Source: Flavobacterium sp. ACN2 (GTDB lineage: Bacteria > Bacteroidota > Bacteroidia > Flavobacteriales > Flavobacteriaceae). Taken from it: a stretch of 64,000 nt of DNA. The number at the start of each line of letters is the position of its first letter. Position 1 is the stretch's first letter. Of the stretch, positions 25,991-35,581 are shown piece after piece. The translations under genes and the position numbers were made by a program. Location: the NCBI RefSeq assembly GCF_002303885.1, contig NZ_MRCM01000001.1, forward strand, positions 390,279-454,278. The letters are read 5' to 3'. The notes beneath the pieces are model-generated. The model did not search any database, was not told the DNA's origin, and saw only the letters and a program-made list of their open reading frames with translations.

Positions 25991-26035
25991 ATTCTATTTA
26001 AGCTGTCTTAAAAAATCAAATAGATTTTTATACCA

Positions 26036-26205
26036 ATCCCCAACAGGACATCAAAACCAAATTCATAAAGCAAGGAAAGACAGACACTATATATGGTAAG
26101 TCAATTTCTTCAAATCTTCCATAAAATTTATAGAAATTTGTCCGTTCCTGCCACCACAGCCAAATGGCGCCGATTGAAGACAATTGGCGCCATTTTTTAT
26201 ATGTT
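26036..26205. repeat. Dispersed 170-nt repeat with GGCGCC hairpin, copy 2
   Basis: Related along its length to 13541-13710, in the same orientation. The terminal hairpin (26163-26194) is AATGGCGCCGATTG / CAATTGGCGCCATT with loop AAGA; an A-to-G change relative to the other copy turns an A-T pair into a G-U pair, so the stem still folds as RNA. It is followed by TTTTTAT on the plus strand and could terminate the PAS kinase transcript. Confidence 0.8.
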
Positions 26206-26250
26206 TTTTGGATTAATACATTCATCTTACTTTTGTTTATAGATATCTTG

Positions 26251-27504
26251 TCAATTCATACTTTCCAATTTCTGAATCATTGCTTTTGCAGATTCTGAAC
26301 CTGAGTCTAATTCGAAAGACTTTTTATATGATTTCAAGGCATTCTCTTTATCCTCATTCAAAAAATACGCTTCACCTAAACTATCCCAGGAATTGGAATC
26401 ATTTGGAAATAATTTTACATTCTCCTGAAATACAATCAGTGCGCTATCCATTTGTTTGTCCTGCATAAATGCATAGCCAATTTTGTTCAATACATTACTC
26501 GTATTTTTTTTCATTGTTTTTTTTACAGCATCTATATACGCATATACAAATGCATCTTTTTCATCCGTTTTTATGTCTGGCTGAACACCTTTTCCTTCCC
26601 AATTCGTTTTTGTAACCGGATTAATAGATTGTATATAAGGTAGCGATATTGTAAATCCGTCATTCAAATTAATTCGTTTTGTTCTATTAGCGCCACCTTT
26701 AGTGATTTCTCCTACTACTGCTGCCCTGTCCAAATGTTTTAATGTGTAAGTAAATGCTTCTGCAGCTGAAAAAGTATGCTTACTGGTTAGAATATAAAGC
26801 GGCTTGTCTGTGCTTCGTTTTCCCTTTACATTTTCAAACGAATATAGTTGTGTTTTTTCATTGGTTTCTCGTTCATAAAAATCACTTAATAAAACAGGTT
26901 TTTCATAAAAGAAGTAACTCGATAATAACTGCATCATACTTGGAACACCACCTCCATTAGCACGCAGATCGATAATGATTGCATTAGTATTGCTTAAGAA
27001 ATTCATTGTAGCTGCAACAGTTTCTTCTGCATATTTTATATCTGCAAATTGGTTTAAATTTAAATAGCCAATATTTCCGTCCAATATTTTTACCTCTTTA
27101 AATCCGTAATTAATTTCGGCCATTTGCAAAGCCATTCTTTTCTCCATTTCTAATTGCGCTTCCTGAGAAATAATATTCTTTTCCCTGGTAATATGCTCCG
27201 GTTCAAATCGAACTTTTAAATGTAAATCTTTGCTAATACGTTGTAAATCTTCGGTTAGTATTTTAGAGAACTCAACAGGACTTGTAATTTCTTTATATTT
27301 ATTAGATTTTAAATTTTTATCCAGTTCAATTGTCATTCTTTTTGACAAATCTAAATCGATATAAGATTTTCCAATATGAGTTTTTATTGCCGATACAATG
27401 GCCTTTTTCTCTTTTGTATCCAATAGCCGTTTACTGTCTTGTGCCATTGTGTTTTGTACAATTAAAAATAGTGTCAGAAGGATCATTTTAAAATAGTTTT
27501 TCAT
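26251..27504 (-). CDS. Secreted S41-family peptidase with C-terminal TPR
   Basis: A 417-residue protein with a signal peptide (1-21, ending TMAQ). An N-terminal helical domain is followed by the S41 (tail-specific protease/IRBP-like) fold: NIGYLNLNQF, AIIIDLRANGGGVPSM, and nucleophile Ser246 in SKHTFSAAEAFTY, with GEITKGGA downstream. There is no PDZ domain, as in IRBP-type members. Residues about 345-415 form two tetratricopeptide repeats (DSALIVFQENVKLFPND, NSWDSLGEAYF). It is divergent from the LytS-type kinase at 27721 with a 216-nt shared upstream region, which suggests joint regulation. Confidence 0.9.
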   Translation of the reverse strand: MKNYFKMILLTLFLIVQNTMAQDSKRLLDTKEKKAIVSAIKTHIGKSYIDLDLSKRMTIELDKNLKSNKYKEITSPVEFSKILTEDLQRISKDLHLKVRFEPEHITREKNIISQEAQLEMEKRMALQMAEINYGFKEVKILDGNIGYLNLNQFADIKYAEETVAATMNFLSNTNAIIIDLRANGGGVPSMMQLLSSYFFYEKPVLLSDFYERETNEKTQLYSFENVKGKRSTDKPLYILTSKHTFSAAEAFTYTLKHLDRAAVVGEITKGGANRTKRINLNDGFTISLPYIQSINPVTKTNWEGKGVQPDIKTDEKDAFVYAYIDAVKKTMKKNTSNVLNKIGYAFMQDKQMDSALIVFQENVKLFPNDSNSWDSLGEAYFLNEDKENALKSYKKSFELDSGSESAKAMIQKLESMN

Positions 27505-27720
27505 AATGTTTTATTTTTAAATATTTATAATTTACAGCAAACCTATCTGTAAACTAAAATGATTTAAAACTTCTTTCATGAACCTGTAAATAGTTAGCAC
27601 ATACAATTAATTTGTATAATCAAATCTAGTTGAAGTCGAAAATAGTAGTGTTTATGTTTCATTTAAGTGAATTGATGCACATTGTAGGGTAAAAAAGTCA
27701 ATTTTTGTTAATTTTGACTC

Positions 27721-28842
27721 ATGACTGAATTTCTTAAAAAATACAAAGCTTTTATCTATGGATTGGTGATCCAAAGGATAATAGCGGCTGTTTTGTTACA
27801 TTTTCATTTTATTTACATAGATAATACCGCACTATTGTCCAACACATTGAGTTTCATTTTTAGCTGGCTGATAATCTCACTGCCTATCCATTATTTTTCA
27901 TTTTTAAAACAGCATAAAGCCACTAGTTTAAAGTTACTTGTCTTAATTGTCATTTTTTTGGCAATCATTGTAAACGATATGAATTCGAAAATAATTGATA
28001 ATCCAATAACATTTGTAGGATTAGTTGGTGTTGGATTATCTTTTTTCTCCATTATAGCCCCCTCCTATTTTAAGAAGCATGGCTTGATTCTAATCGGTTT
28101 TTATGTTCTGGCCTTAGGCTATTTCTATTATATAAGGGTTTATACTAAAGATGTAAATAATTATTTTCAGCAGGAAAAAGAGATTAAAATTATCCTGACG
28201 CTTCCCTTTTTTATTTTACTTTTTATATGGTTTTATCAGCAATGGAAATGGCTCAAAACAATAGAATCAAAAAAAGCTAAAGCAGAGTTATCTTTATTGA
28301 AAAGCCAGATCAATCCGCACTTTTTTTTCAATACTTTAAATAATCTATATGGTCTAATAATAGAGAAATCTGATGATGCTCCAAACGTCGTTTTAAAATT
28401 ATCTGACATAATGCGCTATACCATTTATATGGGAAAACAAGATACCATACCACTAAAGGATGAAATAGAATATTTAAAGAATTACATTGATTTACATAAA
28501 ATACGATATCAAAAAAGGGTCGATATTTCTTTTAATCATGAGGGGCAGGCTGAATATAAAATTGCGCCATTATTATTTATTATTCCCTTAGAAAATGCTT
28601 TTAAGCATGGAGTAGAGCGTTTAACGGAAGATGCTTATATTCACATTAATATAAAAACTGATAATGACCTAATCTGTTTTGACATTGAGAATAACTTTGA
28701 AGCGCGGGAATCTCAAACTCCCGGTATTGGATTAAACAATTTAAAACAGCGTTTGAAGCTATTATATCCTAATAAACACCAAATGAAAATTGACATTACA
28801 GATTCTATTTATAAATTACAACTAAAAATAGAAATGACATGA
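27721..28842 (+). CDS. LytS/YehU-type sensor histidine kinase
   Basis: A 373-residue membrane kinase of the His_kinase (PF06580) family. About five or six hydrophobic helices (residues 10-170) lead through KKAKAELSLLKSQ into the phospho-acceptor motif INPHFFFNTLNNLYGLI. The ATPase part includes PLLFIIPLENAFKHGVE (N box) and TPGIGLNNLKQRL (G box). It overlaps the next gene by 4 nt, so kinase and regulator are co-translated. A TAATTTTG box ends only 7 nt before the ATG. Confidence 0.92.
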   Translation: MTEFLKKYKAFIYGLVIQRIIAAVLLHFHFIYIDNTALLSNTLSFIFSWLIISLPIHYFSFLKQHKATSLKLLVLIVIFLAIIVNDMNSKIIDNPITFVGLVGVGLSFFSIIAPSYFKKHGLILIGFYVLALGYFYYIRVYTKDVNNYFQQEKEIKIILTLPFFILLFIWFYQQWKWLKTIESKKAKAELSLLKSQINPHFFFNTLNNLYGLIIEKSDDAPNVVLKLSDIMRYTIYMGKQDTIPLKDEIEYLKNYIDLHKIRYQKRVDISFNHEGQAEYKIAPLLFIIPLENAFKHGVERLTEDAYIHINIKTDNDLICFDIENNFEARESQTPGIGLNNLKQRLKLLYPNKHQMKIDITDSIYKLQLKIEMT

Positions 28843-29543
28843 TATACTATTTAATTATAGATGATGAACCTATTGCACATCGTATTATTGAAAACTATTG
28901 CGAAAACTTGATGCATTTGGAAAAGAAAGGAAATTGCTATAATGCCTTTGAAGCTATAGAATTCTTAAATGAAAATTCAGTCGACTTGTTATTTTTAGAC
29001 ATCAATATGCCTAAATTATCTGGCTTCGATTTTTTAAAAACATTACCCAATCCACCTAAAATAATAGTAACCTCAGCCTATAAAGAATTTGCCTTAGAGG
29101 GTTATGAACTTAATGTCTCTGATTATCTGCTGAAACCATTTGGTTTTGAGCGTTTCATAAAAGCAGTTAACAAAACAATTGATAATGCTCAAAATAAAAA
29201 AAGTATAACAGCAGGGCCAACAAACGAAGCAGAGCCAAAAACAAATAGCTTCTTTTTAAGGGGTGATAAAAAGTACCATCAAATTCATTTTGACGATTTA
29301 CTGTTTATAGAAGCTTATGGACATTACTGTAAAGTATATCTAAAAAATGACATGATTATAAGTCATCAGAAAATTTCAGATTTTGAACAGCTTCTTCCAA
29401 AATTTAATTTTATAAGAACCCATAAATCTTTTATTGCTGCAAAAGATAAAATTAAACAGATTGAAGGTAACAGGATATTAATTGATAAATACAAAGTACC
29501 TATTGGACAAACTTATAAAGAAAACATTATGATGCTTTTATAA
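28839..29543 (+). CDS. LytTR-family response regulator (copy 1)
   Basis: A 234-residue regulator. Receiver domain 1-120: LIIDDEPIAHRII, phospho-acceptor in LLFLDINMPKLSGFDFLKTL, Lys in DYLLKPFGFERF. LytTR DNA-binding domain 140-234: FLRGDKKYHQIHFDDLLFIEA, KISDFEQLLP, FIRTHKSFIAAKDKIKQIEG. Cognate to the kinase at 27721. Its 3' end overlaps by 6 nt the 3' end of a near-identical regulator on the opposite strand. Confidence 0.93.
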   Translation: MIYYLIIDDEPIAHRIIENYCENLMHLEKKGNCYNAFEAIEFLNENSVDLLFLDINMPKLSGFDFLKTLPNPPKIIVTSAYKEFALEGYELNVSDYLLKPFGFERFIKAVNKTIDNAQNKKSITAGPTNEAEPKTNSFFLRGDKKYHQIHFDDLLFIEAYGHYCKVYLKNDMIISHQKISDFEQLLPKFNFIRTHKSFIAAKDKIKQIEGNRILIDKYKVPIGQTYKENIMMLL

Positions 29544-30242
29544 TTTTGAATTTAATAAACCATTTACATTCATCTTATAGAGTTTCCCAATAGGAACTGT
29601 AAAATCACTGATCTTGATCCTGTTTCCTTCCACACTTTTAATATGTTTAATGGCAACAGCAAAGGATTTATGTACCTGCATAAAATCATTTTTAGGCAGT
29701 AATTCCATCAAATCAGAGAGTTTTTCTCTAACAAGTATTGCATTGTCATTTTTGGTAATTACTTTAACGTAGTTTCCTGATGCTTCTACATATAAGATCA
29801 TACCAATAAAAATCTGTATGTGTTTTTTATCTGCACGTAAAAAAATGCTTTCTGAATGTTCATCCTCTACAGGATTAATGCTTACTTTAGAAGTCAAACT
29901 GGAAATTTTGTTTATCGCTTTTAAAAAACGTTCAAAACCAAATGGTTTTAAGAGGTAGTCAATAATATTAAGTTCATAACCTTCAATTGCGTACTGCTGG
30001 TAAGCTGTCGTAACAATAATTTTGGGAGGAGATGCCAGTGTTTTTAAAAATTCAAATCCTTTTAATTTGGGCATATTTAGATCTAAGAAAATTAAATCTA
30101 CCGTATGATCTCTTAAATAATCCAGAGCCTCTAAGGCATCATAACAATTCTTTTTTAACTGCATATTGGGAAGCATATTACAATACTCCTCAATAATAGT
30201 ATGCGCTATATGTTCATCATCTATAATTAAATACCTGATCAT
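29538..30242 (-). CDS. LytTR-family response regulator (copy 2, mirror image)
   Basis: A 234-residue regulator of exactly the same length as copy 1 and visibly homologous throughout: LIIDDEHIAHTIIEEY, LIFLDLNMPKLKGFEFLKTL, DYLLKPFGFERFLKAINK, then LytTR with KLSDLMELLPKNDFMQVHKSF and SVEGNRIKISDFTVPIG. Start and kinase stop share bases at 30242. The tail-to-tail arrangement with copy 1 shows an inverted duplication. The second regulator may bind the same or a diverged site. Confidence 0.93.
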   Translation of the reverse strand: MIRYLIIDDEHIAHTIIEEYCNMLPNMQLKKNCYDALEALDYLRDHTVDLIFLDLNMPKLKGFEFLKTLASPPKIIVTTAYQQYAIEGYELNIIDYLLKPFGFERFLKAINKISSLTSKVSINPVEDEHSESIFLRADKKHIQIFIGMILYVEASGNYVKVITKNDNAILVREKLSDLMELLPKNDFMQVHKSFAVAIKHIKSVEGNRIKISDFTVPIGKLYKMNVNGLLNSKL

Positions 30243-31078
30243 TATAATTTTAAAATTAAAAGTGCTTTGTATGTAGTATTATTTTTTGAAACTAAAAATT
30301 CATGCTTTTTTGGATAAGCCAATTCTAATCTTCTTTTCAAATTCTTAATACCGATACCAGATGACTGACCTGCTAAATCCATATCATAGTTATTCTCTAC
30401 TTTAAAAGATATAGTATTATTATTTGAACTAAGTTTAATAGTAACAAATGCATTTTCTCTTAAATTTTCGACACCATGTTTAAATGCATTCTCCAAAAGC
30501 ATTATATAAAGTAAAGGAATTATTTTAAGCTGATCATCCTCCACAGTAGTTTCAAAATTTACGTTTATCTTTTTGTGATAACGTAAAGTATGCAGGTCGA
30601 TGTAGTTTTTTAAATAGGCAATTTCCTCTCCTATCGTAACAAAATCTTTCTGGCCTTCATAAATACTATAACGCATCATATCAGAAAGTTTCAAAATTAA
30701 TTCCTGTGCTTTTTTCTGGTCCTTTGCCACCCAGCCGTACAAATTATTGAGCATATTAAAAAAGAAATGGGGATTTACCTGATTCTGCAGATGCAGCAGC
30801 TCCATTTTCCCGTTTTCGTTTTTTAGTTTAATAATAAACAAAATTTGTTTTACCAGCCAATAAATACCAAAGCAAAATAATGCCAGATAGAGCAGGAAAT
30901 AAAAACTGATAATCGGAATGCTGACTTTTGGACTATAGTTTTCAAAAAGTACTACAGAATCCTTATTTGAGGTAATTACTATAAAAAATATTACCACTAT
31001 TGGGACTGCTGCTAAAACTAAAGCAATTGCCCCGATTATATTCCTCTTGTTATTGTTAGTTGCTAAAATCATAATCAC
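30242..31078 (-). CDS. LytS/YehU-type sensor histidine kinase, short form
   Basis: A 278-residue kinase with only two membrane helices (about 12-35 and 48-75), against five or six in the paralogue at 27721. The catalytic part is parallel: LQNQVNPHFFFNMLNNLYGW, ILKLSDMMRYSIYEGQKD, LLYIMLLENAFKHGVEN, SSGIGIKNLKRRLEL. It overlaps its regulator by one base. The reduced sensor suggests the two kinases receive different signals. Confidence 0.92.
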   Translation of the reverse strand: MIMILATNNNKRNIIGAIALVLAAVPIVVIFFIVITSNKDSVVLFENYSPKVSIPIISFYFLLYLALFCFGIYWLVKQILFIIKLKNENGKMELLHLQNQVNPHFFFNMLNNLYGWVAKDQKKAQELILKLSDMMRYSIYEGQKDFVTIGEEIAYLKNYIDLHTLRYHKKINVNFETTVEDDQLKIIPLLYIMLLENAFKHGVENLRENAFVTIKLSSNNNTISFKVENNYDMDLAGQSSGIGIKNLKRRLELAYPKKHEFLVSKNNTTYKALLILKL

Positions 31079-31276
31079 AAATGTAAATTAATAAAAATTA
31101 TTGATAAAATAAGTTGACAAACAATACATACAACACTTCCAACAGCCAGAAATAAGTGATGAAAACACTTTATGAGCACCAAGTATATTTGTGTCACAAA
31201 ACAGACTGGTTCATCACATTTACTTTATTGATATCAGCTAAGAAAATATGTTTGTTTAAAATTTAAATTCAAACAA

Positions 31277-32164
31277 ATGAACAGTCTTAACATTTCCAAT
31301 CTCTCCAAAACCTATTCTAATGGTGTAAACGCGCTGCAAAACATAACGCTGGATATTCCGGTAGGCATGTTTGGTCTTTTGGGTCCCAATGGTGCAGGAA
31401 AATCAACTTTAATGAGAACAATCGCCACCTTACAAGAGGCAGACTCCGGCAGCGTGAAACTCGGAGATATAGATGCCCTTAAACAGAAACATGAACTAAG
31501 AAAAGTATTGGGATACCTGCCCCAGCAATTTGGTTTGTACCCTAAAATTTCCGCTGAAGTCCTCCTGCACCACTTAGCGGTGTTAAAAGGAATTACTAAG
31601 CAAAAAGAACGCCGCGAAATAGTGAATGCCCTTTTACATAAGACTAATCTATATGAGGTAAAAAACCAAAACCTAAGCGGATTTTCAGGCGGAATGAAAC
31701 AGCGTTTTGGCATCGCGCAGGCATTACTCAATAACCCAAAATTACTTATTGTTGATGAGCCCACTGCCGGACTCGATCCTGTTGAAAGAAACCGGTTTTA
31801 TAACATCTTAAGCGAGCTTAGTGAAAACACAGTGGTAATACTATCAACGCATATCGTGGATGATGTAAAGGAATTGTGCACGAGCATGGCCATCATCAAT
31901 AAGGGAGAAGTACTTCTTAAAGGGAATCCTTTGGAACTAATAAACCAGACTGAAGGAAAAATATATCAAAAAACAATTCATAAAAATGAATTGGAAGAGT
32001 ATAAGAAAGAATATAAAGTAATTGCAGAAAAATTATTTCTTGGAAAACCTATAATTCATGTCATAAGTGAAAACAATCCCGAAAATGGTTTTATCTCAGT
32101 AAATGCTGGTTTAGAAGATGTGTACTTTTCGCAGATTCTTGCCAGTTCTAAAAAGAACCTTTAA
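31277..32164 (+). CDS. ABC transporter ATP-binding protein
   Basis: A 295-residue ATPase: Walker A GPNGAGKST (about 38-46), Q loop LGYLPQQFGLYP, signature LSGFSGGMKQRFGIAQ, Walker B LLIVDEPTAGLDP, and H loop VVILSTHIVDDV. The C-terminal 80 residues are a short accessory region. It is 63 nt upstream of a permease/peptidase fusion that is the obvious membrane partner. The pair resembles Bacteroidota ABC-2-type exporters. Confidence 0.93.
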   Translation: MNSLNISNLSKTYSNGVNALQNITLDIPVGMFGLLGPNGAGKSTLMRTIATLQEADSGSVKLGDIDALKQKHELRKVLGYLPQQFGLYPKISAEVLLHHLAVLKGITKQKERREIVNALLHKTNLYEVKNQNLSGFSGGMKQRFGIAQALLNNPKLLIVDEPTAGLDPVERNRFYNILSELSENTVVILSTHIVDDVKELCTSMAIINKGEVLLKGNPLELINQTEGKIYQKTIHKNELEEYKKEYKVIAEKLFLGKPIIHVISENNPENGFISVNAGLEDVYFSQILASSKKNL

Positions 32165-32227
32165 TTCTCCTGAATACTTAATCAAGTAAAATTTTCTATT
32201 CTAATCTATTAAAATTAACGATTAACC

Positions 32228-35200
32228 ATGTGGTACGACATATTTAAATTCGAAATCCAATACCGAATAAAACGCCCTGACACCTATATCTTTTTTATTT
32301 TTATATTCTTCTTTTCCCTTGCGGGTGTGGACTTTGTCTTTCAAGGGATTGATATGGGTTCCGTAAAAACAAATGCGCCTATAGTAATAGCTAAAGCAAT
32401 GGCTGCTGTTACCGCAATTTTAATGATGGTGACTTCTTTGATTATGGGTGTTTCAGTATTGCGGGACTATCAATACAATATAGAATCCCTATTATTTGTT
32501 AATCCAATCCAAAAGCGGGATTATTTATTAGGCCGGTTTCTAGGCTCTTTTGCAGTATTATTGTTTGTATTTACAGGGCTTTTATTAGGATTTACCCTTG
32601 GGGAATTTATGCCTTGGCGTTATCCGGAAAATTTAATGCCTTTTAACTTTTTAGCTTACATTCAGCCCTTTATAATTATAGTGCTGCCCATGCTGTTTTT
32701 TGGATCGTCATTGTTTTTTGTTAGTGGCGCTTTAAGCAGAAACTTAATGGTAGTCTATACACAGGGAGTACTTCTTTTTGTTCCCTTTCTATTGACAAAA
32801 TCTATAAAGAACGATTTCCTGCAAGCCCTTTTAGATCCTTTTTCCCTGACAACGCTCACTGATATGAATGCCTTGTTTACAGCGGCAGAACGCAATTCAA
32901 CGCTTGTTCCTTTTACTGGTGTGCTTCTATACAATAAATTATTCTGGGTTTTTCTAGGAATGCTTATTTTAATAGTAGGGTACTTCAAGTTTAATTTTAG
33001 TACAGCAAAAAACAAAAAACCTAAAGAGAAAAAAATAAAGACTATCCATGACTTAACTACTGCCGCTAACGAGAATCTCAAAATCCCCATAGTATTAATA
33101 CAGTATAATTTTAAATCACAATTTGTTCAGCTATTACAACTTACATGGTTTTATTTTATATCCATTTGTAAGCAGGTATCATTCTGGGCTATTATCATCT
33201 GTGCATTAATTATCATTTTAATAAACTCTATTAATCTGAATACTGCATATGATGCTGCCAGTTATCCTACAACCTATCTTGTTATAAAAGAATTAAAAGA
33301 ATTATCGCTATATTTTTTTGTAATAATACTAATCTTCTATTCTGGCGAGCTCATTTGGAAAGAAAGAGAAATTAAGCTGGATTTAATCTATGACGCAACA
33401 TCCATATCGGGTATTATAAGCCTGCTGAGTAAATTCCTGGGCCTTTTATTGATTTATATCGTATTGATACTCTCACTAATTATATTTGGGATTACCTTTC
33501 AAACGGCAAACGGCTGGTATCACTATGAACTGGATGTTTATTTCTATGGCTTTTTTATTGAGTTTTTTCCCTTTCTGGTTTTGTACACTTTTATATCTTT
33601 TTTCTTTCAGGCGCTGACAAATAATAAATTCACAGGCTTTATTTTAGTAATGGTTTTTGTTATCCTAAATACTGTTTCGGATTTTTTTGGTTTCGAGCAC
33701 GATCTTTACAAATTTGGCGGGAGCGGTCTGGGTTCCTATTCAGACATGAATGGTTACGGTCACTTTCTAGTATCCTATTTGTGGATTAAGGCATATTGGA
33801 TTGTATTTGGCATTCTCTTGCTAATCCTCGCTTCGATTCTCTCTGTCAGGGGCACTGAAACCAGTTTAAAAAAACGCATCGAGCTGGGTATGCAGCGCTT
33901 TAAAAAACCCATGCTCAAATTTGTATTGTCAGTATTACTGGTATTTGCTTTGCTGGGAAGTTATATTTTCTATAATACCAATATCCTGAACAAATATGAA
34001 AGTACCGATGATAAATTAGAATTTAGGGCAGATTATGAAAAAACACTCAAAAGGTTTGAATATCTGCCGCAGCCTAAAATTACCGATGTTAAGCTGCAAG
34101 TTGAGCTGTATCCAAAAACCGGAGATTATACTGCTCAAGGCTATTACATGCTTACCAATACCTTAAAAGAACCTATTTATAAAATCTATCTGCAAAAACC
34201 GTTGGGCTCGGAAATAAATTTAGAAGAAGTAAATTTTGGACGGGAAGTTTTTTTAGATAAACAATATAACCAATACGGCTTCTATATCTACACCTTAAAA
34301 AAACCATTACAAGCAGGTGAGGCTGTTAAAATGAAATTTAAACAGACCTATACAACAAAAGGTTTCAAAGAAAATGATTCTAACAGCAGTGTACTTCATA
34401 ACGGTACATTCTTGACAAATAAAGCATTTCCAACTTTGGGCTACAGCAAAGAATACGAGCTTGATGAAACTAGAATCAGGGCAGAATTTGAACTTCCGGC
34501 TGCAAAAGGAATGGCCAAAAGAAACGATAAAACGGAATTAACTTATTCAAGTACCGGAGGCAGCGCTGATTTAATCAATTTTGAAGTTACTATCGGGACA
34601 GAAAAAAGGCAAAAGGCAATTTCCTCAGGCACTTTACAAAAGAGATGGACATTAGGCAATCGTTCCTATTTCCATTATAAAACAGATAACCCCATAGTAA
34701 ATCAGTATGCGATAATATCGGCAGATTATGAAGTTTCCAAAAGCAGATGGCACCCTAAAAATAATAGTTTGGCAGTCCCCGTAGATTTGGAAATCTATTA
34801 TCAAAAAGGACATCAGTATAACGTGGAGAGAATGATCCAGGCTTTCAAATTATCTTTTGATTATTTTTCAGCAAATTACGCCCCTTATCAGCACAGCAAT
34901 ATTCGAATCATAGAAACTCCTGCTTACACCCAGCAAGCAGAGTCGTTCTCCGGTGCAGTGACATTTTCGGAATCCAATGAGTTTATGCTCAATATTGATG
35001 ACCAATCAGATGTGGATATTATTCTCTACAGAACAGCGCATGAATTAGCACACCAATGGTGGGGAATGCAGCTGCAGGCGGCTAATGTTCAAGGAAAAAA
35101 TATGATTTTGGAGACCCTGGCCCAATATGCTGCCTTAGTGGTGATGAAAAAGAAATACTCCAAAAAAAAAATAGAGCAGCTTCTGCAAAAAGAACAAGAA

Positions 35201-35536
35201 GTCTATCTGCAGGCAAAAAAGAGATATACTAATCAAGAAGCACCATTAGAATTAGTTGAAAAACAAGATTATATATTCAATGCAAAAGGAATTTTAGCAA
35301 TGTACGCTCTTCAGAATTATATTGGGGAAGAAAAGGTTAATCTTGCTTTAAAAAGGTTTATTCGTGATTGGAACAATTCTAACGGAAAATTGAAATCAAA
35401 AACTCCTAATTATCCAACATCAAAAGAACTGCTGACTTATTTTATTGAAGTCACCCCTGTTTCTTTGCGTCATAAAGTGTATAGTTTGTTTGAAAAAACG
35501 GAATTCGATAGCAATATTATTTTTAGCGATAAATGA
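32228..35536 (+). CDS. ABC permease fused to an M1-family metallopeptidase
   Basis: A 1102-residue protein. Residues 1-about 600 form an ABC-2-type membrane domain with roughly twelve hydrophobic helices in two blocks separated by a charged linker near 265 (KNKKPKEKKIK). After the last helix (about 570-590) a large soluble part follows, with the M1 zinc motif HELAHQWWG (His938, His942) and the third ligand Glu in MILETLAQY 20 residues later. Spacing x19 rather than x18 is usual for this fusion family. The peptidase should face the periplasm. Its ATPase is the gene just upstream; the mirror LytTR systems are next door. Confidence 0.9.
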   Translation: MWYDIFKFEIQYRIKRPDTYIFFIFIFFFSLAGVDFVFQGIDMGSVKTNAPIVIAKAMAAVTAILMMVTSLIMGVSVLRDYQYNIESLLFVNPIQKRDYLLGRFLGSFAVLLFVFTGLLLGFTLGEFMPWRYPENLMPFNFLAYIQPFIIIVLPMLFFGSSLFFVSGALSRNLMVVYTQGVLLFVPFLLTKSIKNDFLQALLDPFSLTTLTDMNALFTAAERNSTLVPFTGVLLYNKLFWVFLGMLILIVGYFKFNFSTAKNKKPKEKKIKTIHDLTTAANENLKIPIVLIQYNFKSQFVQLLQLTWFYFISICKQVSFWAIIICALIIILINSINLNTAYDAASYPTTYLVIKELKELSLYFFVIILIFYSGELIWKEREIKLDLIYDATSISGIISLLSKFLGLLLIYIVLILSLIIFGITFQTANGWYHYELDVYFYGFFIEFFPFLVLYTFISFFFQALTNNKFTGFILVMVFVILNTVSDFFGFEHDLYKFGGSGLGSYSDMNGYGHFLVSYLWIKAYWIVFGILLLILASILSVRGTETSLKKRIELGMQRFKKPMLKFVLSVLLVFALLGSYIFYNTNILNKYESTDDKLEFRADYEKTLKRFEYLPQPKITDVKLQVELYPKTGDYTAQGYYMLTNTLKEPIYKIYLQKPLGSEINLEEVNFGREVFLDKQYNQYGFYIYTLKKPLQAGEAVKMKFKQTYTTKGFKENDSNSSVLHNGTFLTNKAFPTLGYSKEYELDETRIRAEFELPAAKGMAKRNDKTELTYSSTGGSADLINFEVTIGTEKRQKAISSGTLQKRWTLGNRSYFHYKTDNPIVNQYAIISADYEVSKSRWHPKNNSLAVPVDLEIYYQKGHQYNVERMIQAFKLSFDYFSANYAPYQHSNIRIIETPAYTQQAESFSGAVTFSESNEFMLNIDDQSDVDIILYRTAHELAHQWWGMQLQAANVQGKNMILETLAQYAALVVMKKKYSKKKIEQLLQKEQEVYLQAKKRYTNQEAPLELVEKQDYIFNAKGILAMYALQNYIGEEKVNLALKRFIRDWNNSNGKLKSKTPNYPTSKELLTYFIEVTPVSLRHKVYSLFEKTEFDSNIIFSDK

Positions 35537-35581
35537 TTCCCATTTTATTAATTATTCGCAGTAAAAAAATAAAAAATAATA

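Noticed and set aside
31312..31764. 150-codon ORF antisense to the ABC ATPase
   Set aside because: It mirrors Walker motifs in another frame and has no homology pattern of its own.
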